Assembly: GCF_051388935.1 (NCBI RefSeq)
Contig: NZ_JBPKBI010000002.1
Location: 248,001 to 312,000 of the forward strand
Direction of reading: 5' to 3'
Source of the DNA: Yinghuangia sp035454725
GTDB taxonomy: Bacteria > Actinomycetota > Actinomycetes > Streptomycetales > Streptomycetaceae
DNA: 64,000 nt
The notes under the pieces were generated by a model. It was not told the origin of the DNA. It saw nothing but the letters and a program-made list of their open reading frames with translations, and did no database searches. A program made the position numbers and the translations under genes. This document shows, one piece after another, positions 38,278 to 46,902 of the stretch. Positions within the stretch are counted from its first letter, which is position 1, and the number at the start of each line of letters is the position of its first letter.

Positions 38278-38429
38278 CGGCTTCGAAATCGCCGCAGATC
38301 GGACGTCATCTGCGGACATACAACCGTAAAAGCTCCCGAGCGCATGAGTACCCTGATGGGCGGCTCCTTCGTCTCCGCGCGTCACGAAGTGAGCCGCCCC
38401 GACCACCCGCGTGCCATCGTGGAGAGCTT

Positions 38430-39719
38430 GTGCTGTCGCCGTACCGCCGCATATTCGAGGTTCCCGGCAGCCTTGCCTTCTCGGGCGCGGGCCTGCTGTC
38501 CCGGATGCCGCTCTCGATGACCGGCATCGGCGTCGTGACGATGCTGTCCCAGATACGCGGTTCGTACGGCCTCGCAGGAGCGGTCACGGCGGTGATGATG
38601 ATCTCCGGGGCGTTCTTCGGCCCCCAGATCTCCCGGCTCGTCGACCGGTACGGCCAAAGTCGCGTCGCGCTTCCCGCGACCGCCGTCACCGTCACCGGAG
38701 GCGCCGCCCTCCTGCTGTGCGCCCGATTCGAAGCCCCCGACTGGACGCTCTTCGCGGCGGCCGTGCCGATCGGCTGCATGCCCACCTTCGGCTCGATGGT
38801 CCGTGCGCGATGGGCCCACATATTCGCCGACGACCCGCAGCGGCTGCACACCGCCTACTCCTTCGAATCGGTCGCCGACGAAGTGTGCTTCATCGCCGGC
38901 CCGATCCTGTCCGTCGGCCTCTCGACCGCCGTCTTCCCCGAGGCCGGCCCCCTGCTGTCCGGGACGTTCCTGACCATCGGGGCGATCCTCTTCTGCGCGC
39001 AGCGCCGCACGGAACCGCCGGTCCGCGCGGTCGCCGGCGAGAAGCACGGCTCCGCGATCCGCTCCCCGGGCCTGCGGGTGCTCATGCTCACCTTCGCCGC
39101 CACCGGCGCAGTCTTCGGCGGGGTCGACGTCGTCACCGTCGCGTACGCCGAAGACGAGGGCCACAAGGCGCTGGCCAGCATCGCCCTCGCCGTCTATGCG
39201 GCCGGCTCATGCCTCGCGGGCATCGTCTTCGGCATGGTCGAACCGCGCGGAAGCGCGCCGCGCCGCTTCCTGATCGGCGTGGCCGGAATGGCCGCGAGCC
39301 TTGTGCCGCTGCTGTTCGTCGGCAATCTGGCGTGGGTGGCCGCCGCGCTCTTCCTCGCCGGCATGTCCGTGGCCCCGACCATGGTCACCACGATGTCGCT
39401 GGTCGGCACCTTCGTGCCGGCCCGGCAGTTCAACGAAGGCATGTCCTGGACCCTCACCGGCCTGGCCCTGGGCGTCGCGGCCGGCTCCTCGGTCGGCGGC
39501 GCCGTCGTCGACGCCCACGGTGCCGCGGCCGGCTACGGCGTCCCGGTCGCCGCGGGGGCCCTGGCCGCCGTCACCGCCCTCGCGGGCGCCCGCCGCCTCC
39601 AGGCGCCGTCCGCTCCGCACGCACAAATCGGCCCTGACACCGCGTCACCGCAGGTCAGGGCCGATATACACAGAGCGGATGACGGGAATCGAACCCGCGT
39701 AATCAGTTTGGAAGACTGA
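38430..39719 (+). CDS. MFS transporter
   Basis: 429 residues from GTG 38430 (GGAGAG upstream), twelve predicted TM segments in two halves with a central cytosolic loop (QRRTEPPVRAVAGEKHGS). It lacks clear motifs for a known drug class; ARWAHIFADDPQRLHTAYSFESVADEVCFIAGPIL is characteristic of a streptomycete MFS group of unknown cargo. The last 15 codons (DDGNRTRVISLED) are antisense to tRNA-Gly, and a terminator for that tRNA lies inside the coding end. There is no earlier stop, so the overlap of 46 bases seems real unless the natural C-terminus is altered by a sequence error. Confidence 0.8.
   Translation: MLSPYRRIFEVPGSLAFSGAGLLSRMPLSMTGIGVVTMLSQIRGSYGLAGAVTAVMMISGAFFGPQISRLVDRYGQSRVALPATAVTVTGGAALLLCARFEAPDWTLFAAAVPIGCMPTFGSMVRARWAHIFADDPQRLHTAYSFESVADEVCFIAGPILSVGLSTAVFPEAGPLLSGTFLTIGAILFCAQRRTEPPVRAVAGEKHGSAIRSPGLRVLMLTFAATGAVFGGVDVVTVAYAEDEGHKALASIALAVYAAGSCLAGIVFGMVEPRGSAPRRFLIGVAGMAASLVPLLFVGNLAWVAAALFLAGMSVAPTMVTTMSLVGTFVPARQFNEGMSWTLTGLALGVAAGSSVGGAVVDAHGAAAGYGVPVAAGALAAVTALAGARRLQAPSAPHAQIGPDTASPQVRADIHRADDGNRTRVISLED
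39627..39665 (-). terminator. intrinsic terminator of tRNA-Gly, inside the MFS gene end
   Basis: ATCGGCCCTGAC (39627-39638) and GTCAGGGCCGAT (39654-39665), perfect 12-base stem. On the minus strand it is followed by TTTGTG and begins nine bases after the tRNA. Confidence 0.7.
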
Positions 39720-39744
39720 GGCTCTACCATTGAGCTACATCCGC
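39674..39744 (-). tRNA. tRNA-Gly (anticodon TCC)
   Basis: 71 bases on the minus strand with a complete cloverleaf: acceptor GCGGATG/CATCCGC, D loop AATGGTAG, anticodon loop CTTCCAA giving TCC, T arm CGGGTTCGATTCCCG, discriminator T. CCA is not encoded. A weak -10 (TACTCT, complement of 39785-39790) lies about 40 bases upstream. Confidence 0.96.
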
Positions 39745-39868
39745 GTGCACTGAAACGCACGGTCATGGCCGTGCGCCTTGGCATAGAGTACCGGATCGGC
39801 GAGAGTCGCACGCGGGCGGGCGCGCGGGGACGTATCACGGTCAGTGCAGACTGGACCGCGGTGTCCTC

Positions 39869-39874
39869 TAGACT
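39869..39874 (+). promoter_or_regulatory. -10 element of tRNA-Pro
   Basis: TAGACT 14 bases before the mature tRNA 5' end. No consensus -35 is visible at 17-18 bases. Confidence 0.45.
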
Positions 39875-39887
39875 CTTCCGAGCGCCA

Positions 39888-39963
39888 CGGGGCGTAGCGT
39901 AGTGGCTAGCGCGCCTGCTTTGGGAGCAGGAGATCGGGAGTTCGAGTCTCCCCGCCCCGACCA
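39888..39963 (+). tRNA. tRNA-Pro (anticodon TGG), CCA encoded
   Basis: Acceptor CGGGGCG/CGCCCCG, anticodon stem CCTGC/GCAGG with loop TTTGGGA giving TGG, T arm GGGAGTTCGAGTCTCCC, discriminator A, followed by genomic CCA at 39961-39963. Transcribed toward tig, which starts 104 bases later. Confidence 0.96.
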
Positions 39964-40066
39964 TGTGTCCCGGTGGCGGCGCCCCCGCGCAAACCGTCAC
40001 AAACCCACTGACCTGGCCGGAAGTACGCAAGACAAGTACCGCCGCCCGCAACAAGGAGACCCAACC

Positions 40067-41428
40067 GTGAAGAGCGCCGTGGAGACTCTGAACCCGACCC
40101 GGGTTCGGCTCACCGTCGAGGTTCCCTCCGAGGAGCTCAAGCCCAGCCTCGATGCGGCGTACAAGAAGATCAGCCAATCGATCACGGTGCCGGGCTTCCG
40201 CAAGGGCAAGGTCCCCTCGCGCATCATCGACCAGCGATTCGGCCGCGAGGCGGTATTCGTCGAGGCGTTCGACGACATCCTGTCGTCTTCGTACGGCAAG
40301 GCCGTCGAGGAGAACGAGCTCCGCGTGCTCGGCCAGCCCGAGGTCACCGACGTGACCGAGGTCGCCGAGCTCTCGAACGGCGCCGACCTGAAGTTCGTCG
40401 CGGAGGTCGACACCCGGCCGTCGATCGAGGTCCCCGACTACGACGGCATCGAGGTGACGGTCGACGACCTCGCGGTCACCGACGAGGACATCGACGGCCA
40501 GCTCGAACAACTGCGCGACCGCTTCGGCTCGCTCAAGGTCGTCGAGCGCGCCGCCGAGTCCGGCGACACCGTGGTGATCGACCTGGAGGCCAAGGTCGAC
40601 GGCGAGATCCTGGAGGACGGCGTCGCGACGGGTCTCTCGTACGTCGTCGGCAGCGGCACCATGCTGGACGGCCTGGACGAGGCCGTGACGGGGCTGTCAG
40701 CCGGCGAGGACAAGACCTTCACCAGCGAGCTGACCGGCGGCGAGGGCGAGGGCCGCACGGCCGACGTCAAGGTCACCGTCACCTCCGTCAAGGTCAAGGA
40801 ACTGCCCGAGCTCGACGACGACTTCGCGCAGCTCGCCAGCGAGTTCGACACCCTCGACGAGCTCAAGGCCGACATCAAGGGCCGCCTGGAGCACACCAAG
40901 GCGCACGACCAGATCAACGACGGCCGCGACAAGGTCCTCGACCGGCTGCTGGAGCTCGTCGAGGTCCCGCTGCCGGAGAAGGTCGTCGCGGAGGAGATCG
41001 ATCAGCGCAAGCAGCAGATGGACCAGCAGCTCGCGATGATGGGCGTGTCGCTGGACAAGTGGCTGGAGATCCAGGGCCAGACCGCCGAGGCCTACGACGC
41101 CGAGCTGGAGGAGAGCGTCGCCAAGGGCATGCGCGTGCAGTTCCTCCTCGACGAGATCGTCAAGAAGGAGCAGATCTCGGTCAACCAGGAGGAGCTGACC
41201 CAGCACCTCATCGCCCGCGCGCAGCAGTCCGGCATGAGCCCGGACCAGTTCGCGCAGCAGGTCATGCAGGCGGGCTACGTCCCGGTGCTGGTCGGCGAGG
41301 TCGCGCGCGGCAAGGCGCTCGACGTGCTCGCCGCGGCCGCCAAGGCCACCGACGCCTCCGGCAACGCGGTCGACCTCGGCAAGGACCTCCACGCGGACGG
41401 CGAGGGCCACGAGCACCACGACCACTGA
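40067..41428 (+). CDS. tig: trigger factor (ribosome-associated chaperone and PPIase)
   Basis: 453 residues from GTG 40067 (AAGGAG nine bases upstream). N-terminal ribosome-binding domain with the signature GFRKGKVPSRII (residues 44-55), a central FKBP-type PPIase domain (ESGDTVVIDLEAKVDGE) and a helical C-terminal domain. It binds nascent chains at the ribosomal exit. The C-terminus carries a short His/Glu-rich tail (DGEGHEHHDH) that could bind metal. It stands before clpP1-clpP2 as in other actinobacteria; the junction is broken by a sequence gap. Confidence 0.96.
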   Translation: MKSAVETLNPTRVRLTVEVPSEELKPSLDAAYKKISQSITVPGFRKGKVPSRIIDQRFGREAVFVEAFDDILSSSYGKAVEENELRVLGQPEVTDVTEVAELSNGADLKFVAEVDTRPSIEVPDYDGIEVTVDDLAVTDEDIDGQLEQLRDRFGSLKVVERAAESGDTVVIDLEAKVDGEILEDGVATGLSYVVGSGTMLDGLDEAVTGLSAGEDKTFTSELTGGEGEGRTADVKVTVTSVKVKELPELDDDFAQLASEFDTLDELKADIKGRLEHTKAHDQINDGRDKVLDRLLELVEVPLPEKVVAEEIDQRKQQMDQQLAMMGVSLDKWLEIQGQTAEAYDAELEESVAKGMRVQFLLDEIVKKEQISVNQEELTQHLIARAQQSGMSPDQFAQQVMQAGYVPVLVGEVARGKALDVLAAAAKATDASGNAVDLGKDLHADGEGHEHHDH

Positions 41429-41439
41429 GCACCGGTTGC

Positions 41440-41565
41440 GGGGGGGGGGGGGGGGGGGGGGGGNNNNNNNNNNNNNNNNNNNNNNNNNNNNNNNNNNNNN
41501 NNNNNNNNNNNNNNNNNNNNNNNNNNNNNNNNNNNNNNNNNNNNNNNNNNNNNNNNNNNNNNNNN
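41440..41565. other. poly-G run (24 G) followed by assembly gap (102 N)
   Basis: G run at 41440-41463 passes directly into Ns at 41464-41565. Homopolymer G abutting a gap is typical of low-quality read ends, so the tig-clpP1 spacer is incompletely known. Confidence 0.95.
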
Positions 41566-41600
41566 GGCCGCTGTCCGGCGGCCGGGCCCTCACGCGTCGT

Positions 41601-41620
41601 CGTACGGCGCACGCCGTACG
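41601..41620. promoter_or_regulatory. palindrome upstream of clpP1
   Basis: CGTACGGCG-CA-CGCCGTACG: nine-base arms with a two-base centre, too tight for a good RNA hairpin, more like a repressor or activator site. It does not match the ClgR motif as I remember it. Confidence 0.5.
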
Positions 41621-41717
41621 GTGTAGCCCATCGACCCCGCTTCCCGCCCGGAAATCGCTCCGATGCGCTCTCGGCGAACAGCCCGGCGTCGGGGATGGTC
41701 ACGGCGGCGGGGCGCGT

Positions 41718-41723
41718 TAGGGT
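41718..41723 (+). promoter_or_regulatory. possible -10 element of clpP1-clpP2
   Basis: TAGGGT about 117 bases before the clpP1 start and about 97 bases downstream of the palindrome. The -35 is unclear. Confidence 0.3.
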
Positions 41724-41839
41724 CGCTGTACGAGGGGGACACCAACGCAGGTCGGTGCAGGAACCGGGCACGGCCGGTGCTCCCGCAAGGTCGACTTCAG
41801 GACGGCTCGGGTTGCCGTCGGAAACGAGCAGGTGGATAC

Positions 41840-42475
41840 GTGACGAATCCGCAGATCGTGACTCCGGGACTCGCGGTGCCCGCCATGCGTGCACCCCAGG
41901 GCGGTATGGGGCTCGACGACCAGGTCTACAACCGGCTGCTGCGCGAGCGGATCATCTTCCTCGGCGCACCGGTGGACGACCAGATCGCGAACGCGATCTC
42001 GGCGCAGCTCCTGCTGCTCAACGCCGAAGACCCGGAAAAAGACATTTCGCTGTACATCAACTCGCCGGGCGGATCCGTCACGGCGGGTATGGCGATCTAC
42101 GACACCATGCAGTTCATCAGCAACGACGTCTCGACCGTCGCGATGGGCCTGGCCGCCTCCATGGGCCAGTTCCTGCTGACGGCGGGCGCACCGGGCAAGC
42201 GCATCGCGCTGGCCAACACCGAGATCCTCATGCACCAGCCCTCTGCGGGCCTCGGCGGTGCCGCGTCCGACATCCGCATCCAGGCCGCGCAGTTGCTGCG
42301 GCTCAAGAAGCGCATGGCGGAGCTGATCGCCGCCCACTCGGGGCGCACCTTCGAGGAGATCGAGCGCGACTCGGACCGCGACCGCTGGTTCACCGCGCAG
42401 GAGGCGCAGGAGTACGGCCTGGTCGACCACGTGGTCACCAGCGCCCGCGAGGTCCCCAACGGCAGCGCGAGCTGA
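41840..42475 (+). CDS. clpP1: ATP-dependent Clp protease proteolytic subunit 1
   Basis: 211 residues from GTG 41840. Catalytic triad by motif: Ser107 (MGLAASMGQF), His132 (EILMHQPSAGLGG) and Asp181 (SDRDRWF). The N-terminal 20 residues before LDDQVYNRLLRERIIFLG are a processed propeptide in this family. With ClpP2 it forms a mixed tetradecamer loaded by ClpX and ClpC. 62 bases precede clpP2, so one operon. Confidence 0.96.
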   Translation: MTNPQIVTPGLAVPAMRAPQGGMGLDDQVYNRLLRERIIFLGAPVDDQIANAISAQLLLLNAEDPEKDISLYINSPGGSVTAGMAIYDTMQFISNDVSTVAMGLAASMGQFLLTAGAPGKRIALANTEILMHQPSAGLGGAASDIRIQAAQLLRLKKRMAELIAAHSGRTFEEIERDSDRDRWFTAQEAQEYGLVDHVVTSAREVPNGSAS

Positions 42476-42537
42476 TCCGCCGGGCCCACCCAGCCGCCGA
42501 GCCACCCAGCAGCCGCAGTCCCGGAGGACCGAAACCC

Positions 42538-43212
42538 ATGAATGACCTGCCCTTCCCCAACCCGCGGCCCGACGCCCGGGCGCTGTCCGCCGGGCGCGCC
42601 GAGGGCCGCTACATCGTCCCTCAGTTCGAAGAGCGCACGTCGCAGGGCATCAAGCGGTACGACCCGTACGCCAAGCTCTTCGAAGAGCGCATCATCTTCC
42701 TCGGCGTCCAGATCGACGACACGTCCGCCAACGACGTGATGGCCCAGCTTCTGACGCTGGAGTCCATGGACCCCGACCGCGACATCTCGATCTACATCAA
42801 CTCGCCCGGCGGATCGTTCACCGCGCTGACCGCCATCTACGACACGATGCAGTTCGTGCGCCCCGACATCCAGACGGTGTGCATGGGCCAGGCGGCCTCC
42901 GCCGCGGCCGTGCTGCTCGCCGCCGGCACCCCCGGCAAGCGGATGGCACTCCCCAACTCCCGCATCCTCATCCACCAGCCGTACAGTGAAACAGGGCGTG
43001 CGCAGGTGTCGGACCTGGAGATCCAGGCCAACGAGATCATGCGTATGCGCACGCTGCTGGAGGAGATGCTTTCCAAGCACAGCAGCCGTCCGATCGACCA
43101 GGTTCGCGACGACATCGAGCGGGACAAGATCCTGACCGCTGAAGAGGCGCTGGAGTACGGCCTCATCGACGAGATCACCTCCCCCCGGAAGTCACCCCGG
43201 TCGACCGGATGA
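42538..43212 (+). CDS. clpP2: ATP-dependent Clp protease proteolytic subunit 2
   Basis: 224 residues; ATG with GGAGGA ten bases upstream. Triad: Ser121 (GQAASAAAVLL), His146 (ILIHQPYSETGRAQ) and Asp196 (IERDKILT). The N-terminal extension (about 30 residues) is longer than in ClpP1. It partners with ClpP1. A hairpin follows immediately, separating it from clpX. Confidence 0.96.
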   Translation: MNDLPFPNPRPDARALSAGRAEGRYIVPQFEERTSQGIKRYDPYAKLFEERIIFLGVQIDDTSANDVMAQLLTLESMDPDRDISIYINSPGGSFTALTAIYDTMQFVRPDIQTVCMGQAASAAAVLLAAGTPGKRMALPNSRILIHQPYSETGRAQVSDLEIQANEIMRMRTLLEEMLSKHSSRPIDQVRDDIERDKILTAEEALEYGLIDEITSPRKSPRSTG

Positions 43213-43218
43213 CGGCGG

Positions 43219-43254
43219 CATCGGCCGGTCGCGGCGTGTGACGGCCGGCCGATG
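43219..43254 (+). terminator. hairpin after clpP2
   Basis: CATCGGCCGG (43219-43228) and CCGGCCGATG (43245-43254), perfect ten-base stem, six bases after the stop. Confidence 0.6.
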
Positions 43255-43421
43255 ATCCCCTCCCCCCGGAGGGGGCCCGCGGTGGAAAGGGGGCGCTCGC
43301 CCCGGAAAAAGACCGCGGGAGGGCCCAAAACCGGGGGATGGGCGATTGCGGCGGGGTACCGTCGAAAGACCAGGCACCAGGTCCGGCTCGCGCCGCGGCC
43401 CAGGCGAAGGAGATGCACCTC

Positions 43422-44705
<1,284 letters not shown>

Positions 44706-44724
44706 GCACTTCACCCCCGACGCC

Positions 44725-44759
44725 GAAGGCCCGGATCCCCGCGGGGGATCCGGGCCTTC
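44725..44759. terminator. strong terminator after clpX
   Basis: GAAGGCCCGGATCCCC (44725-44740), loop GCG, GGGGATCCGGGCCTTC (44744-44759): perfect 16-base stem between convergent genes, followed on the plus strand by GTGTGTGTC. Confidence 0.9.
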
Positions 44760-44774
44760 GTGTGTGTCGTGGGG

Positions 44775-45569
44775 TCACGCGGGCGCGCCGCGAAGGATGC
44801 GTTCCAGCAGTCCTGCGGTGTGCTCGACGCCGTGGATGCTGCCGACGTAAAGCAGCTTCTCGTTGTCGCCCCACAGGCACGCTCCGGCTTCGCCGCCCGA
44901 CCAACACCGGTCGGTGCCTGGGCTGTTCCCGGCCGGTGCATGCTCCGGGGCGCCGGCCTTCGGTGCGAAGTCGCGTACGAAGTCCGCCGGCACGACCGAG
45001 CGCCGGTCGCCGAGAAGGACGAACACCGCATCCCTGTCGCCGCGTTCGCCGTATACCCGGGTCACCACGTGGTCGAAGTCCCGCGCGAACACTGCGGCCA
45101 CGTCAGCGGCCACCGGGGACACGTCCGCCTCGGCAAGCGGCAGCCGTCCGTCGATCGACGGTGGCAGCGCGAATGCGGGCACCTCCGGCGTCGCCACGAC
45201 AGCGACGGCGAGGGGTCGTCCGCCGTCCGTCCCGCGCACCCCGGCGACGAGCAGGAGACCGACGACGGCGACGAGGACGACTGCCACTTGCCGAGGCGGA
45301 CGTGCCGCCGCCCCGCGCCCGAACAGACCCTGCCTCGCGCGGAAAGCGCCAGTGCGCGGCGCCGGGGCCCGAAGAACACCGGTCGCCCGGTGGACACCGG
45401 GTGCCGTGGGCCGGTAACCGGCCGAGAAAGGCGGCTTGTTCGGATGGTGCATCCCGTATGCGTCGACCGCTCGCGATCGAGGCCACCGCCATGACGCGGG
45501 CGGACCGGCAGGCGCGGGCCGCCACGGCGGTGCCGCGGCCGGGTCGGCGCTTCCGTGGTTGTCGCTCAT
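44775..45569 (-). CDS. membrane-anchored protein of unknown function
   Basis: 264 residues from ATG 45569 (MSDNHGSADPAAAPPW); an upstream ATG would add 34 low-complexity residues. The N-terminal 110 residues are Pro/Arg/Ala-rich and cytosolic, then one TM helix (VAVVLVAVVGLLLVAGV), then an outside domain of about 120 residues with two Cys (DRCWSGGEAGACLWGDNEKLLYV). The Cys-x(8)-Cys-Leu-Trp-Gly-Asp pattern resembles the end of the neighbouring lipoprotein (CMPAQDAYPAAICAWADTNT). The two genes are about 300 bases apart on the same strand and probably encode related extracytoplasmic proteins. Function unknown. Confidence 0.7.
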   Translation of the reverse strand: MSDNHGSADPAAAPPWRPAPAGPPASWRWPRSRAVDAYGMHHPNKPPFSAGYRPTAPGVHRATGVLRAPAPRTGAFRARQGLFGRGAAARPPRQVAVVLVAVVGLLLVAGVRGTDGGRPLAVAVVATPEVPAFALPPSIDGRLPLAEADVSPVAADVAAVFARDFDHVVTRVYGERGDRDAVFVLLGDRRSVVPADFVRDFAPKAGAPEHAPAGNSPGTDRCWSGGEAGACLWGDNEKLLYVGSIHGVEHTAGLLERILRGAPA

Positions 45570-45875
45570 GTCATCCGCGGCGCCGCTGTTTTCCGCGAAC
45601 GCGCCGGCCTCCTCCCACGGCCGAGAACGTAATCGGCCGTGTGGAGCGGCACCAATCGAAGCTGTGGACAAACGCTCTTGAAGGCTGTGGAGAAGCTGTG
45701 ATGTTCGAGCAGCGTGGGGAAGTTCACGCGCCCGGGCACCGTCCCGCTCCGGCCGCCGCCGGTGTGACGGTAGAGACCGTCACACGCCAACCACGCAACG
45801 CCGTCGGTTCTCAAGGTCGGGAGCATGCCGGTGGATGCCCGGCCCGCATAGCTGCCGACCGCGGGCGCGACCCCG

Positions 45876-46610
45876 CTACTTCTCCAGGTCCGAACGCATC
45901 TCCACGAACTTCACCGCGGCCGCGTCGGCGGAGAGCTTGTCGAAGTAGGCCACCGCGACGGTGTTCGTGTCGGCCCACGCGCAGATCGCCGCCGGGTAGG
46001 CGTCCTGGGCCGGCATGCACTCCAGCGTGCCGCCCAGCGGGCCGGCCGCGTAGGACTGCATCGAGGCACCCTCGGGCACGCTGCCGCCGTCCGCGTTCAC
46101 CCAGTCGATCATGCCGCGGATCATGTGCTCCATGCGCTTGCCGTCGACCGAGGCAAGCCCGTCGACGCCGACGAACAGCACCTCGCGCGGGCCGGAGGCG
46201 TTCTTGGCGTACTCCTCCATGACCAGGTTGTTCTTGTCGGTCATCTCGCCCGGGTCCACCGGCACGTCGAGGAGCGTTCCGTCGCCGGTGTAGCGCACGT
46301 ACCCCGCGGTGGACGCGGTGGGGACCAGGGTCCGAGGTCCGGCCGCCTTGGTCGGGGCCGCGCTCGTGGAGTTCCGGCCGGTGGGCTTCGCGCTCGGCTG
46401 GTCGGTGGCCTTCGGGGCGGTGGACGCCGAGGCGGACGCGGCGGCGGACTGCTGGGCCGACGCGGACGGCGATTCGGGAGCACTCGGCGAAGAGCTCGCT
46501 CCGGCGTTCTTCTTGTCGTCCTGGCCCGGTAGTTCGCAGGCGGTCAGCGCCATCGATCCCAGCACGGCGGCGACAAGTGCGGCAGGTATGGCGGAAGTAC
46601 GGGTGCGCAT
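45876..46610 (-). CDS. lipoprotein of unknown function
   Basis: 244 residues. Signal peptide with lipobox LTAC, Cys25 being the lipidated residue. A Ser/Ala/Pro-rich linker (about 30-95) leads to a C-terminal domain of about 145 residues with paired Cys (GTLECMPAQDAYPAAICAWADTNTV). The similar Cys-and-CAWAD/CLWGD pattern ties it to the next gene on this strand. It is divergent from valS. A role at the cell surface is inferred from the anchor only. Confidence 0.8.
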   Translation of the reverse strand: MRTRTSAIPAALVAAVLGSMALTACELPGQDDKKNAGASSSPSAPESPSASAQQSAAASASASTAPKATDQPSAKPTGRNSTSAAPTKAAGPRTLVPTASTAGYVRYTGDGTLLDVPVDPGEMTDKNNLVMEEYAKNASGPREVLFVGVDGLASVDGKRMEHMIRGMIDWVNADGGSVPEGASMQSYAAGPLGGTLECMPAQDAYPAAICAWADTNTVAVAYFDKLSADAAAVKFVEMRSDLEK

Positions 46611-46888
46611 GGCAAATCCCCCCAGGGAAAGCGGTCGTTATATGCCGGATCGCTCACGTCCGCCCATGACCCCCCACGTGCGGCCGTTCGTCCGGCTCGG
46701 TCCCGAACATTAGCTGTTCCACCGGTGCTTTCCAGGGCCAGGGGGGCGGTGGTGACAGCACGGTGACAAGGCGGTGACCGGGCCGCCGTCACCGCGACGC
46801 CGCCGAAACGGACGTGGCGCCCGCGGCCCTCGCCCATGGCCGGGCGTCCGCGCCTGTATATGGTGCGGAACCGAGGCCGGGGCATCCG

Positions 46889-46894
46889 TAGACT
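46889..46894 (+). promoter_or_regulatory. -10 element of valS (leaderless)
   Basis: TAGACT followed after eight bases by the valS GTG, with no Shine-Dalgarno sequence in between. Confidence 0.5.
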
Positions 46895-46902
46895 TGGGCA
46901 CT

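Noticed and set aside
41440..41463. Poly-G run as a possible phase-variable tract
   Set aside because: It abuts an assembly gap and lies after a stop codon; a read-end artefact is simpler.
43413..43415. ATG as clpX start
   Set aside because: The AAGGAG directly abuts it; the GTG nine bases later has correct spacing.
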